A stretch of DNA of 64,000 nucleotides from Lingula anatina (GCF_001039355.2 NW_019775469.1:277309-341308); one strand, 5' to 3'. Numbered from the stretch's first letter, positions 13,001 to 25,214 are shown. A program made the numbers and translations. Notes: generated by a model not told the origin, from the letters alone.

Positions 13001-14605
13001 TCATGTGAGAGATATAAAAATGCCTTAAAATCAGCTTTGATATTTCGAACTGCAAACTGTAATGTAATGAGACAGTATCCCGTCCACTTATAAGTTTGAT
13101 TTAAATCATACTACTCGGTTTATAACGACTTGAGCCAGGAGAAAAAAAAAACGGCCACAAAAAGTTGTTGTCACTCTAACGTGTAACTATGTGTATCCAT
13201 TGAATTGAAAAGTATAGTAAAAAGTATTGTAACTGTATATGACTTATTGTTTGTAGATGGTCAGAGTCTGAGTCAATACAGTTTTTGAAGGACAATACAG
13301 CTCTAAGCGATCAGGGAATTCATCTTGAAATGGACAGACATGTTACAATTCCGGGTCAGGTACGTCGGTATTTATTAGTCATGTGATATTTAGAGTAACA
13401 ATAAATGTCTACAGATCAAATAGTTTCAACCAATATTGTCAATTTCGTGTTGAATACGCAAAAAAAAACTTAACTCCCTTTTTGTTAATCGAACCAATTA
13501 TTTTAGTAAGATTAAAATTGTAAAAGACTTTAGTTTCTGTTAAATAAGTCGTTATTTGTGTAGTTTCAGTTTTATATGTGGTGTGATTTGTCTGAGCGCT
13601 AATTCCCTGTAAGGGGAATTAGAACGTGGTTTCATTTTTATATATGTGCAGCCCGAAAAAAAATCAGATCTCATACTTTCTCCTTTTCAGCAATGCGCAT
13701 ACAAAATGGGACATTTTAAGATCAGGGAACTGCGAAGGAAAGCAGAAAAAGAACTAGGTTTGTCTTCTTTAACATGATTTACTCTACATGCAGCTGTATT
13801 TGTTTGATGCAGAAATGGAATGGAAATGGGGATGGCTGTTTTAAGAAATATACTTCTCACGGAATCAATTTATTATGCTTTTTGGAAATGTTACTGAATG
13901 ACCGCCTTTTAAAGAATTTATGTCACGAAAAAATCTCACAATAGCATTTCAACAGGTATCGAGCAATCTGAATAGATAGAAGGGACTATAAAAACATGTA
14001 TCTGAATACCCTAGAAATGAAAACGGAATCTGTGCAATCCATTTCTAGACTATGAATTCAATTAATTTTTTACCAAGCTTTCAGCCGTTCTTCAAAGGGT
14101 AAACAGGCGAATTATGTGAGTCAGAGCAAAGTGGGTTCAGTTAATTAAGAGCTTAATGTCTTAAACTTGAACATGTTGGATTAACTTGGGTATTATATGT
14201 TTAAGTATTGAAACTAAGATGGTGATAATTTATTAAGACATACACATCAAAATTCAAAATCACCCAGTGACACGTGGACTGATCATCGCAAATGGTGGCA
14301 ATGCATACGATTGGCTTTACTTTTAAATCAAACAAAAAAAAATGAAAAGTGACATCTGAATTTTCGAGAATATTGAAGAAGCAACTGTAATCCGTTTCAG
14401 GTCAATATTTCGTGCCGATTGTCTCCTGCTCAATCCACAATCATAATCAACCTATTTAATATTTATAGGTCCTCTATTCGATCTGCGAGATTTTCACGAA
14501 GCTTGCCTGACCTGTGGACAAGTGCCATTGCAAGTCTTAGAGAAAATCATTGACCACTACATAGAAGATGCTCAAAACGGACACGCCAAAAGCTGCAATT
14601 CGTAG
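7012..14605 (+). CDS. DUF885 family protein (632 aa, 15 exons)
   Basis: Exons: 7012-7176, 7694-7957, 8252-8320, 8665-8774, 8962-9172, 9521-9688, 9925-10014, 10302-10396, 10646-10817, 11226-11336, 12330-12394, 12714-12785, 13257-13359, 13691-13757, 14469-14605. All introns are GT-AG and the phases join to one 632-codon frame. The N-terminus (EEFWEWWMMENPEYATYVGY) and core motifs match the DUF885 family: HELEPGHHLQ at residues 439-448 and NTAYTEGWGLYSEELG from about 480. In this family the HExxPGHH histidines and the following YTEGW glutamate are regarded as a likely metal site, so a metal-dependent hydrolase is suspected; the animal substrate is unknown to me. No signal peptide or membrane segment is seen, so it is probably cytosolic. 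A MITE occupies intron 10 directly after the splice donor. Residues 204-225 (exon 5) are a Lys/Ser-rich insertion. Intron 11 carries a further MITE-like fragment near 12.94 kb only as weak similarity. Confidence 0.9.
11341..11555. mobile_element. Harbinger-like MITE, copy 2, abutting a splice donor
   Basis: The 215-bp element is flanked by TTA (11338-11340 and 11556-11558). Ends GATCCTATTCCC and, reversed, GAGTGCATTCCC pair as terminal inverted repeats. It shares long internal blocks with the copy at 60705-60928 (for example CGGCTTAAATGTCTGTCC). The left target duplication starts one base after exon 10 of the DUF885 gene, so the donor reads GAG|GTTAGA with its outer positions supplied by the insertion. 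Confidence 0.85.
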
Positions 14606-15335
14606 GAATTCAAACTGAAAACAAAAACAGTGCAACTGATGACCCTGAAGAGTGTCAGAGTTTTCAAGCACCCTCCTGTCTTATTGGCCTGCAAACGTCA
14701 ATGTTCGTGTTAAAACAGTTCATATGTTTCTCTACTTCACTTCAGCCAATTTACTAGTGAGATGCCTTGTGTCCAATTCCACTCACAGTGAAAATGCTTA
14801 TTTTGTTATTCCAAAAACACACATGTAAAACAAACCGTTAGTATAACAGTGCAGGTTAATTAAAGAAGAAAGAATATCTAAGACAGTAACAACCCCATGA
14901 ATTGCCCTGCGATCAAAGTAACGCGGGCTTAACAAAGTATATATTCCATGACAACGCAAGATTGGCAATACTATGTTTGGCATAACATAATCTAAATAAC
15001 AAATCCGTAATAAAATAACCAGCATGTTTGAAACACCTCAATAGTGCGTTCAGACTTTGATAACAGGCTTCACCCTGGATTGCGTTAAGTCTGACTAGTT
15101 CGTTCTAGGCAAGGAAACAAGTTGTTCCTTAGTCGATTCATATAAGACTTACTATTCGGGAAAGTTGTTATATGAACGTGTGACGTGCCCGTTTCACAAA
15201 TCGACTGAAGTCAAAAATCGATCTATTGGCTGAAAAACACCACGTATACTGCTTAGTAATATGTCTTAAATGTCTGTTTGCACTAAATCGCCTGAGACAT
15301 TATTAGAATCGCAGTATACGACCAAATTGCGATTT
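14606..15335. other. Shared 3' region between DUF885 gene and convergent sulfotransferase-like gene
   Basis: The two flanking genes converge here. An AATAAA at 15009-15014 could end the DUF885 transcript about 400 bases after its stop. No other coding signal is seen. Confidence 0.5.
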
Positions 15336-16724
15336 TCAGTTATAAAAGTCCTTAGCCTTTTTGGTTCTGATTTTGCGGGCGTAATACTGCGCTTTTAACG
15401 GGATGGCCATTTTGTCCGGGGACAGGGCCATTAACTTACAATCTCGACGAGTGAGAGAAAATTGTTCAGTCCATTCGTTTCCTTGGACATCCAGTGTAGA
15501 CAACTGAGATTCACAAAATTTAGCAACTTTATCTAAAAGTGTCTTAAAATACGACAGTTCGTTTTGAAAATCTGGCGCCTGGCTATCTAAAATGGTGATG
15601 AATTTGGATCTAAAATGATTGTACAGCGTAACATCTAAAACATTCCTCTTTTTAAATAGTGCCTGAGAACTGTCTTCATTCTCGTAAGATTTGTTTGATA
15701 TGTGAGCCCTGTATTCATTAAGATACAAAATGTTCTTCATTTTCCAGCAGAGGCGACGCCGCAATAATATTAAACCCTCGTTCAAATATTCAGCAAGTAT
15801 AATGAGATGAAAATCTCGTTCAATCACATTAAGAAACTCGTCAATACTTGGGGTGCTATCTAGCTCGAAATCGCTATAACCGAAATTTCGCAGCATAGCG
15901 TTTGGAAAAACATTTTCGTCGCATTCGTTGTCATTTTCCTCTGTCTTTTTCTTATAATGAACATCAATATCTTGTAAAAATGCCAGACTGGGGTCCGTCG
16001 ACTTGGATATGTTATATCTCTCAGCACACCCCAATGATAGAAAAATGTCACGGAATCTCGAGTATGGGTCTTGAAGTAAAGAGAAGCGAAAGGTATTCCC
16101 TGGCATTGCCTCCCTGACGACGCTTGAATTGTAAATTATGCTATGTGCAATAATCTGATACTTCTTCTTGGGCTCTTCAACGTCGGGAGTCACTACGAAA
16201 CATTTCACAGGTTTTACTTCCATGCAATCTTCTAAATATTCTTCTGTAAAAACGTTGTCAAACTTATCTTTGCATGCAATCTTAAGTCCCTTGAGACCGT
16301 GCATGGGGAGAGCAGTGACAAGCTCGTTGGCATATGCATAGCGAAGAACCACTCCGGACGCCGAATCGGAAGCAGTTCCCAGCACGTTCAGGAACATGAT
16401 GTTTTTGTGAGGCCGACATTTCACGTCGTTGGTTTTGTTCATAGGATGTAAAAAGCTGCGCCTTTTTCTCTTCAGTATTGTTTGCTTTTGTGCGAATAGG
16501 TTACGGGGTGCATTTAATGTCCCGTCGTTTACAAATTTCTCTACCACAGCAGTGCGTTTTATGTTGGCGTTTGAGTATTTTCCTTTAGTGGAATAAATTG
16601 GAGTCTGGTTGCCGAAAAGAGTATGGAAGTCCCAGTTTGAATGTAAGCCATTCTCCGAAATTGCCGCCGTCACCACGAGTGTACAGAAGTGGAGGATGAT
16701 TCCATTCTGAAACGCTCGGAACAT
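15336..16724 (-). CDS. Galactose-3-O-sulfotransferase-like protein, probable pseudoenzyme
   Basis: Single coding exon of 462 aa from the ATG at 16722-16724; an open frame extends 29 codons further but passes a TTTTCAG acceptor-like site, so I prefer the inner start. Residues 7-22 form a hydrophobic anchor, giving the type II Golgi topology usual for Gal3ST enzymes. Family resemblance is clear in NIMFLNVLGTASDSASG (about 109-125), in AEYLNEGLILLRRRLCW (about 301-317) and in the NTFRFSLLQDP region (about 199-209). Gal3ST enzymes transfer sulfate from PAPS to the 3-OH of galactose. Here the 5'-phosphosulfate loop, normally of the form KTHKTASS, reads NVLGTASD and so lacks both lysines, and the 3'-phosphate motif, normally LRDP/LREP-like, reads LQDP. 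It may therefore not bind PAPS normally. Family call is fairly sure; loss of activity is inferred. The gene is on the opposite strand to all its neighbours. Confidence 0.8.
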   Translation of the reverse strand: MFRAFQNGIILHFCTLVVTAAISENGLHSNWDFHTLFGNQTPIYSTKGKYSNANIKRTAVVEKFVNDGTLNAPRNLFAQKQTILKRKRRSFLHPMNKTNDVKCRPHKNIMFLNVLGTASDSASGVVLRYAYANELVTALPMHGLKGLKIACKDKFDNVFTEEYLEDCMEVKPVKCFVVTPDVEEPKKKYQIIAHSIIYNSSVVREAMPGNTFRFSLLQDPYSRFRDIFLSLGCAERYNISKSTDPSLAFLQDIDVHYKKKTEENDNECDENVFPNAMLRNFGYSDFELDSTPSIDEFLNVIERDFHLIILAEYLNEGLILLRRRLCWKMKNILYLNEYRAHISNKSYENEDSSQALFKKRNVLDVTLYNHFRSKFITILDSQAPDFQNELSYFKTLLDKVAKFCESQLSTLDVQGNEWTEQFSLTRRDCKLMALSPDKMAIPLKAQYYARKIRTKKAKDFYN

Positions 16725-19252
16725 CTTGCAACTGCTCTTTACTGTTGTCTTTGCTGAAAACATGACCATATTATTATCGAAATTGTTTTCTTTTGAATTT
16801 TGCAAATGCATTTGTGCATCATATAAGCAACCTACAAACTAAGCCCATTGCTATTGAAAAAAATTGTCGTGCAATAGAATACCTCAATATATGCAGGCAC
16901 AACAGCAATTCTTTTTTACTTGCAGTTCGATGTAATTTTCATCTTCTATTTGTAAACGCCTGTAAATGGAACAAGAAATATAAATACCTGCTGAGGTCTG
17001 CAATAACACAAGGGGTCATTAGGAAAGTGATTGGACGATAGCCGTCCACACTACTGTATATATCTTAACTGCACCCCATTTCCTAACAGAGTTATCACTG
17101 CATTTTACTTTCCTAGTACACAAGCCTAGCTTCGGAAAGTAACGCCATGTTTTTATCTATCAATATATCTACCTGTATCTATTTACCAATCTCCACCCTG
17201 ATAATCTACCGTAATAAATGTAAACAATTTATTCATCCAGTCAATAACCTTGGTTTGCTGTCGTATATGCCTACCTATGTATTGCCTACCTATGTATTGC
17301 CTATTCCGTATGCATGGAATCCACTCAGTCAAACCACCATCAAACTGCTAAGGTATGGTGATATTTCATGTTCAAATATATCTGTTACTTGAGATATGGC
17401 GGATTTGAAAATAAAGCCCCGGAAGGCGCATGAACTTCTCGACAACGTGTGCGTTATCATAAGTAAGCATAAATCATTGCAGGCATCTAGGAATTCACTG
17501 GGCGTATTTAAAACAATTCCCCCGGGACACCCGCTGTCAGGGCCACAGGTTAATTTTTCACTACATATCCACAGTCCTTTGCTAAAAATCCATTACAATT
17601 TTTTTCTACTGTACAGCGCGAATTTTTGCATGGAATTAATTTCATTATAAATTCATTACTCAACTGGCCTCTTGTATATAGTAGGCCCTAAACACGTCTA
17701 AGGATGCTGCAAGAACAGTTTAGTAGAAATGTCAAAGTGACCTACCAAGGTCACAGGTGGATTTTTTTGCTAAACATTCACAAATATGCCTCTGGATAAT
17801 TTAGGACATTTTTTTTCTACTTTGCATGGTATTAATTTTATCACACAACTGGCTTCTGCTGTTTATATCCTAAGGTAGACGGTATACAGTAGAATAGGCC
17901 CTACACGCGTTTGAGAAAAATATTGCAAGGGTAGTGTAGTAGAAAGGGTAAAGTGACCACAAGGGGCCGTAGTACCCTCTACGAGAGTCACAGATGGTTT
18001 TTTCACTAGATATTAACAGATATGTCTCTGGCTAATTCATGACAACTTTTTCTACTGTCAAGCGCGAATTTTTACGTGGAATTGAGCATTGAATTCCCCT
18101 GGTAAGATCGGCCTGAATATCGGGTGCGTCGTCTCCATAGTGGAGATATTTGTGTGTAGGCTTCGTGACACCTGTTTTTAAATGCAGTTTCAAACTAATT
18201 CAAGAAATGTACTTTTTGCGTAGTTTCATGTAAAGGCGCCTATTGTAAATGCTGTTGATAAGGCTGGTTAAAGTTAAAAAAGTAAAAGACATCAAAGTTA
18301 CCGCACTGAAGCCTCTCCAGATCACTCATGCGCCTTGGTGGTCTAATTGAGTATTACGCCTGTCAGGGTTTGCACAGTTACTATGTCAGTGCAATTCGTA
18401 TAGATCATATCTCACTGGTTATTTCACGAAAATAAAGAATTGTTTCAGCATTGCTTTCATAATAGTGGACGATTCTGAACTGCTCTAAGTGCTTAATTAA
18501 CATTTAGACGGTAGTAATTTTTGAGTAATTCATTTATTGAATTTCAGTTTTCAAAGATTGTGGTCTTTAAAAAACTTGGGAGGACGTGTTAGCAGTGATT
18601 AATTTCTGTGAATGTTAATACTATCAGATGTGCTCATTGCTAACAATAATTTGATACTCTTTATAATTTCTGTCATTTCAAGGCAGATTTTAAAAAATAT
18701 TGTCGACGAAATGAGGTGGGGGTCGAGTGGGGTCAAAATCATTTTTTTAAGGTGGCTGATCATGAGGAGAGCAATCTTTTAGATGGAAATATGTACTGTC
18801 ATGGGGGCATGATGCTAATATACTGCCCGTCGTTAACAGTGTACACGGCTAAGTCACCAGTGTAGTGGTCCGTGCATTGAAATAAAGACAAATAGAAGCA
18901 AATATCTCGATTTTCCAATGCCCCTCATGATCCACTTTTTTACGAACTTTGTATGATTTTAAACGCAACGTTAAATGTAACCGTTCGGAATACTCACATT
19001 TATTTATTAACACGTGCCTTGAATCTTGTTTTCCCAACAAACATCTCCAAAAGAATGTCTCCGTTATTTTTAGTTTATGATAATGTCTATATTTAGTTAC
19101 TTTTAATGAGAATCCAAAATTAATAACGTAGGAACGTGCGGACACGTTCACTTTAAAGGCATTGGGCTTAAGATGGTTACGTAACCTTTGTTGAACTACT
19201 GCGAATTTCAACAACCGCGACGTATCTCAACAGATAACTTGTCTCGGAGAGA
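16725..19252. other. Intergenic region
   Basis: The right part of the first exon region of the sulfotransferase-like gene (5' UTR or an upstream exon) probably lies just above 16724. A repeat array occupies 17541-18095. A 121-codon open frame on minus at 18849-19214 has no recognised domain. The rest is AT-rich with no supported gene. Confidence 0.5.
17541..18095. repeat. Three-unit tandem repeat of about 210-235 bp
   Basis: Three diverged units start near 17541, 17750 and 17982. Each begins with a GTCACAG/GCCACAG segment followed by a T-run, then a CACTAGATATT-like box, TATGTCTCTGG, TTTTTCTACTGT and GCGCGAATTTTT, and ends with GTAGAA and AAAGTGACC before the next. Another single unit lies at 55838-55937. 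No coding capacity is seen. Confidence 0.7.
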
Positions 19253-19367
19253 TGTAAGTTATTAGTTCACATATTTCCACTCCTATCCACTCGGGCATTA
19301 CGATTGTATTCCTCATGGATACTCCAAAATTAAGGGAGAGTCTGGGTTTTACGACGTTTATTTATAG
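19253..19367 (+). promoter_or_regulatory. Conserved proximal promoter of EGF-VWC gene A
   Basis: This segment is nearly matched in the same position upstream of paralogue B: GTAAGTTATTAGTTC, CCTATCCACTCGGGCATT, GTGGATACTCCAAAATT-like block, then GTTTATTTATAG ending about 82 bases before the ATG. The TTTATTTATAG box is a credible TATA element. Conservation could reflect recent duplication rather than constraint. Confidence 0.55.
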
Positions 19368-19448
19368 GCTGTCTCCGGACATCGGTGTTCAGAGGCACCG
19401 GGTTTGGTTATCTGTTACATTGGTCTGGGGACATCAATCTGCCATAAT

Positions 19449-22400
19449 ATGGCTCGGCTCCTGATTTTTGTTTCGGTTATTTTCCTGGCGTTGTCGGTGT
19501 CAATCAGTAAAGGAAAAAAATGTGATCCCCGGAGACCGAAATGCAAGACAAACGGTAAATTTGTGTAACGGTTATTTATTTTGTTTTTTGTTTGAGAGTT
19601 TAAGACCTTGTTATCGTTCAAAGTTTACTATCATATATAGTTTGCCATCATTTCCATGATAACTATTTGTAGTAGAGATGCGCAGGTTTTTATCTTTTGA
19701 ATGGAGTACTGTATATAACGAAATATATATTTCAGAAATATGCGTAAGGAAACAATGTGTGTGTAAGCCAGGGTATGTGGGAAAAAACTGCGAACTTTCA
19801 GTTGTTGGTAAGTGTCAGTTGAATCATTCTACATATTCACAGATAACCTCTTTGCTGTGTTTTTACCATTTTATATCAGGGAAGAAATGCGGCAATCATA
19901 CTTCAGTAAAATAAATCCCACATTGGAGTTGCGGTATTTAATTCAAAATTAATTGGTCTTGCGCGTTATGTATCTCATTTCTTTAAAGCACTCAAATTAT
20001 GTTGACAACGGGAAATTTTTAATATTATTACTTTCTTTCAAGCTTTTTAAGTTTACGCTTTCTATTTTTTGAATAGCGGAGGAAACGTTAATGATATTGA
20101 AAATGTGGTGGCCTAGATTGCTGAAGCTAAGGCCCCTGGGCTTAGCATAGCGTTCTTATTTCCACCATTAATTTTTACATCTTTTTCTTTTTCTTTTTAT
20201 TTTTTTAGAGGCCCTGAAGAATATGTTCTTCCCTTCCACCTTTCGTGCGCCTAATAAAGTTTATCAAAAATATACCTGTGCCAGTATGCTAAAATCCAAC
20301 AAAAAGTCGAAAAAGTCCAAAAAGGGGTCGAAGAAGTCCAAGAAGTCCAAGAAGTCCAAAGGGTCAAAAAAGTCTAAAAAGAGAAGTCGTAGAAGTAAAA
20401 GTCGCAGCAAATCGACAAAAAAGAACGGCATGATCGACATGTTTTCAAGCGTCTTCCCTGAAATCCGGGAACTTTGCAGGTGTCGACGTGGCTTCACAGG
20501 GTTTCCGGCTTGCAAAAGAGACGTCAACGAGTGCGTCGATTTTAAGAAAGTAGGACTTAATCCATGTAACACCAATGGTGAGTTGTTTTTACTTAACTTA
20601 AGCATTACGTGATTTTTAAGAACACGTTTCTGTTCTTTTTAGTCTCTCGTCCCAACTATTTACAGGTATGATTTGATAATGTTACGATGTTAAAGGCTAA
20701 CGGTTGATTTATTTACATATAAGATTGAGCAAATTGGTCAATACAATAACTGTGTATTTCTAAAAAAATCATAAAAATCGTAAATCACCCACAAACGGCA
20801 ATGGATGGTGATACACCAATTTAGTTTGTACTGCATGAAGTTAAAAAAATTCAAGTATACATAATAAACAGCTTTCAAATAATCGAGTTTTTCGTGGCCT
20901 AGGTGTTAAAAACCACCCCATTTGCTCTCTACTAGAAACTGAACAAATTCAAAGACTGTTTAAGTTTCCAGTCAGACATGACTTTTCATAAGAATACATA
21001 CGGCGGAGAACCCATTTCCTCAATGTTTTACATTTGGTCTTCTAATGACCGATTTCTGATCCTAAACAGTATTTGGCAAAAAGTGCAACTGTGAGTAGAG
21101 TAGGCTAATGGGGGAAACTAAGGGAAAACCGACAGCCGTTTTGATCAAAACCGGAGATCATACATGTAAAACGCTAACGCCGAATAGTCAATAAAGTAAA
21201 TAATGCGTTCTGGAGGTTTTCAAGTGTTATTAGTCTGTCACTCTAATGCTGGAGTTGTTTAAATTGAAATTCCATTTTTTCTTGATATATTTTTATGATA
21301 AAAAATTGAATATACAGATGAGATGATGAACATGGCAGTCTGCAATAGACATTTGTTCCCATACATCAAAGTCAGAGTTTGTACTTCTTTAAATGTCGTC
21401 TCTTTCAGAGCAATGCATCAACACACACGGGAGCTTTAAGTGCGTTTGTAAACCGGGCTATACCGGCGTGAATTGCAATCAACAGGTGGACTTTTGCAAG
21501 TCGACGCCATGTCAGAATGGAGGAATCTGTCTTCGAAGACTTAACGGTTACAGTTGTAAATGCAAGTCTGGTTTTAGTGGTCGCCATTGTGAAACTGACA
21601 ACAACATGTGTAGATCGTCCCCATGTCAGAATCAAGCCCCTTGCCAAAATACGCCGAACGGTTACGATTGTAAGTGCCTGAGCGGTTTTAGTGGTCGCCA
21701 TTGTGAAACTGACAACAACATGTGTAGGTCGTCCCCCTGCAAGAATAAAGCCACTTGTCATAACAAACCGAACGGTTACGATTGTAAGTGCTTGAACAGT
21801 TTTAGTGGTCGCCATTGTGAAACTGATAACAATAAATGCAGGTCGTCCCCGTGCAAGAATGGAGCAGCTTGCAGAAATAAGCCGAATGGATTCGACTGCG
21901 TATGTCCGTCCGGTTTCAATGGACGGTTCTGCCAAACTGACAACAATATGTGTAGGTTGGCCCCCTGTAAGAATAAAGCCACTTGTCATAACAAGCCGAA
22001 CGGTTACGATTGTAAGTGCCTGAACGGTTTTGGCGGTCGCCATTGTGAAACTGATAACAATAAATGCAGGTCGTCGCCGTGCAAAAATGGAGCCACTTGT
22101 CAAAACCTACCCAATGCATACAGGTGCGTGTGTCCACCAGATTTCTCTGGTGCTCTTTGTGAAATCGACAACAACAAGTGCAGGTCATCCCCATGTCAGA
22201 ACCATGGGAAATGTATAAATAAACCAAATAGCTACAGCTGTACATGTTCTAAATATTTTACGGGAACTTTGTGCAAAACAGACATCAATATGTGCAGATC
22301 GTCCCCGTGTCAAAATCAGGGAACATGTCATAACCAACCAAATAACTACAAATGTGTGTGTTCACCTGGCTTCAGCGGAAGAAATTGTGAGATTGATAAC

Positions 22401-24973
22401 AATATGTGCAGATCGTCCCCATGCCAAAACAAAGGGACGTGTCACAATCAGCCAAACGGTTACGACTGTTTATGCTCCCCTGGCTTCAACGGACACAAAT
22501 GTGAGATCAACAACAATATGTGTAAATCATCGCCATGTAAAAACGGAGCAACTTGTCAAAACAAACCCAATGCTTATACTTGCTTGTGTCCAGTAGGTTT
22601 CAGTGGCAAGCATTGTTTAACTGATAACAATATGTGCCGGTTTTCTCCCTGCAAAAATCTGGGTACTTGTAAGAATAAACCCAACAGTTACGACTGCCTG
22701 TGTCCAAGGGATTTCAGCGGGCAACATTGCGATATCGACGGAAACCTCTGTCGATCATCGCCGTGCAAGAATAAAGGCACTTGCTCCAACCAGCCGAATA
22801 ATTACACATGTGGTTGTCTACCTGGTTTTAGTGGCAAACACTGCGACATTGACAAAGCCATGTGTCGATCTTCCCCGTGTAAAAACCAAGGAACCTGCCA
22901 TAACAAACCAAACGGTTACGACTGTAATTGTCCCAGGGAATTCAGTGGTAGACATTGTGAAATCGACAACAACCAATGCAGATCTTCGCCATGTATGCAT
23001 AATGGGTTATGTAAACCATCTCCGAATAATTACAGTTGCGTCTGCCTATCAGGTTACAGCGGTCCAAATTGTCAAGTTGACATTGACCAGTGCAGATCGG
23101 CTCCATGTTTGAACGGTGGAACATGTTCCAGTGCCCCCAATACTTATACTTGTTCTTGCGCCGTTGGATGGAAAGGGCCCAATTGTCAGCACGAGGCGTG
23201 CACCAAAAACACGTGCAAGCATGCGTCGACGTGCAGGGATACATCGTCCGGGGTAACCTGCACGTGTAGCCCAGGTTGGACGGGCCAGTACTGCGACATA
23301 AATATCAATGAATGCAGTTCTTTGCCTTGCTTGAATGGTGGGTTGTGTTTTGATCAGGTAAGTGAGAAGCTCATTAACCTAATCAGTCAGTTTTTTTTAC
23401 CAAGAAATATAGAACATCTACGCGAGTTGTTGAACCGTAAGCTTACATAATTTTATGCTATTAATGTGTAAATTGAGTAGTTTATCTTACTTCAGCGATA
23501 ATTCAATCTTAATATTGGCGTTAAGAAAATTGCGAAATGAAGTAATTTACTGTGGAATGATATTGTCGTGAAACACAAGTTCAAGAAAAAGAAAGAATTG
23601 TCCACTTCTCGCTTCATTTAACTTTTGATTGGCAATTCCTTCAATTATTTCCACAGGCAAATGATTATTTCTGTTTATGCGGCCAAAGGTTCACGGGGAA
23701 GAATTGTCAAACACAGATTACGACGACAACAGTTCCAACCACCACCACCACTGCACTACCAGACCCGTGCACCCCAAACCCTTGTCCATTACTAAAGGGA
23801 TCACCGATCACTTGTAAAATAAAGCCTCGTGGCAAACACGAGTGTATCAAACCACAAGGTAAGCCAAAATATATAGTAGCAGTCTTATGTTCATATTTCC
23901 CCATAGCTGTGATGTTATATAACATGCTGTTGTTCAATTAATGGCTTTATCAGATTGTTAAAAAGGTTTAGTTCTGAAAGGCAGGACAATGAATAAGGTT
24001 CACGATATATATATATTATTGGTACATTTTGTAATATTGTAACAACAAATGATTAGAAAAAGACTCAGCGAGGAAATCAGATGGTAAATTATAGAAAGTC
24101 ATCGTGCTGGGGTACTTATGAGGCAGATTGCAAGGCAACACAGAGTGGCACCAAGTCAAGTGCCCAGGCTTATAGTAATTTCGCTCTGGGAGAAGTAGTA
24201 AAGCAGATAAATAACGGAGCATGTATTTTCAGATTACTGTTTGAGGAACAACACTCTTTACAAGCAAGGAAAACGGTGGAAAGAGGGCTGTGAGAGAAAA
24301 TGTTTGTGCGCGAAGGCGATAGTGAACTTTGTTCATTGTGAGGCAATGTGAGTAAATGCCCTTTGATAACCGAGTCCTAAAATGGATATTTAAGAAATAT
24401 TTCAATTTTTGAGTGAACGTTTTAAATTCTAGTTGCACCCAAGTTGGAAAAGAGAGAAATACAATTGTGAATATCCACGCCTCACATTTTTTCGTGTGCA
24501 CTGCGAAAAAATATGAGTAAATTTATGCCCTAGTTTATAGATGAACTGCAAAATGTACCATTTTAATTATTTCATTTTTGAATGAAAACCAAAGTACACC
24601 GGATAAGCGAAACATATTTATGTCAATATCCACGTGAAACATTCATAGCAACGTTTAAATGTCCATGGTTGTAATAGTTCTTCTCACTACTTTTGGTTGG
24701 GCCTGTCAATTTTGGAAAAAACAAAGAATTAAATATACCGTAGATTTTACGGGTCATGTAAAGTTCACTAAGTTAAACCGTCCCGTACACAACAAATCAT
24801 GTATTCACCAAGACGAAAATCCGTACAACTCTAAAATGTACTTATCTTTACCCTGAAACAGGTGCTTTGACTGGCTGAAAGTTGGCGTTCCCAATGGCTG
24901 TCGCCTGGACCCGCCCAAGCCCGGGAAATGCTGTTCTGAATTGAACTGCTCGGGTTTCACCCCTCCGCCATAG
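19449..24973 (+). CDS. Secreted EGF-repeat/VWC protein A with Ser/Lys-rich linker (974 aa, seven exons)
   Basis: Exons: 19449-19554, 19736-19807, 20209-20577, 21409-23357, 23657-23858, 24233-24347, 24862-24973; all GT-AG and phase-consistent. A signal peptide (MARLLIFVSVIFLALSVS) is followed by a short EGF-like module (Cys-rich, residues 26-55), a basic linker of SKK units (about 89-131), a half-EGF module (CRCRRGFTGFPAC), and about 18 EGF domains (about 161-850). Most EGFs follow the 38-residue pattern DNNxCRSSPCxNxxxC..PNxYxCxC..xFSGxxC. A Thr-rich stalk (TTTTVPTTTTT), a Cys pair module (DPCTPNPCPLL) and a VWC-like domain (DYC to FTPPP end) close the protein. EGF/VWC proteins act in extracellular matrix or ligand trapping; here function is unknown. 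The few acidic cbEGF signatures (NEC, IDQC) suggest some calcium binding. Codon phase of the array exon (1 in, 0 out) is kept in B and C. Downstream paralogue B shares promoter, exon sizes and 3' flank. Confidence 0.92.
20295..20423 (+). repeat. Ser/Lys-rich low-complexity coding repeat in gene A
   Basis: A run of AAGTCCAA-type trinucleotide pairs encodes SKK repeats, then an Arg/Ser tail (RSRRSKSRSKS), about 43 residues with almost no other amino acids. In an extracellular protein such a block could bind anionic polymers or mineral; this is inference. The homologous block in B is shorter and more interrupted. Confidence 0.9.
21409..23357 (+). repeat. Intra-exonic EGF tandem array of gene A (114-bp unit)
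   Basis: One 1949-bp exon holds about 16 full EGF units of about 114 bp plus parts of the first and last. Units share the nucleotide core for DNNxCRSSPC. The array begins phase 1 and ends phase 0 inside the last EGF (LCFDQ), which is completed by the next exon (ANDYFCLCG). Confidence 0.9.
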
Positions 24974-25214
24974 CCGTAGCTTAAAAAACGCCCATGGTGT
25001 TATTTTCAAGAACAGAGACAAGTGAACAGGATGACAATATGACTCTTTTTTAGCAAATTTTCATGTTATATGGTTGATGGAATCAAAACATCATTGCATA
25101 TCTGTTCTTGTCTAAATTTCTGTATCTGATTTGTACATGTAATTGATATTATTTCTTTAGGGGAAATGGTATATAAGTTTGATTGCTATTTGCGCCGTTT
25201 TACTTTGTAAATTG

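Noticed and set aside
18849-19214. 121-codon minus-strand open frame
   Set aside because: No recognised domain, no splice partners and no paralogue; AT-rich chance frame is likelier.
21405-22103. Long minus-strand open frames opposite the EGF arrays (232 aa here; 226 aa at 29096-29776)
   Set aside because: They follow the 114-bp periodicity of the sense array and have no domain; stop-free antisense is a by-product of the repeated codons.
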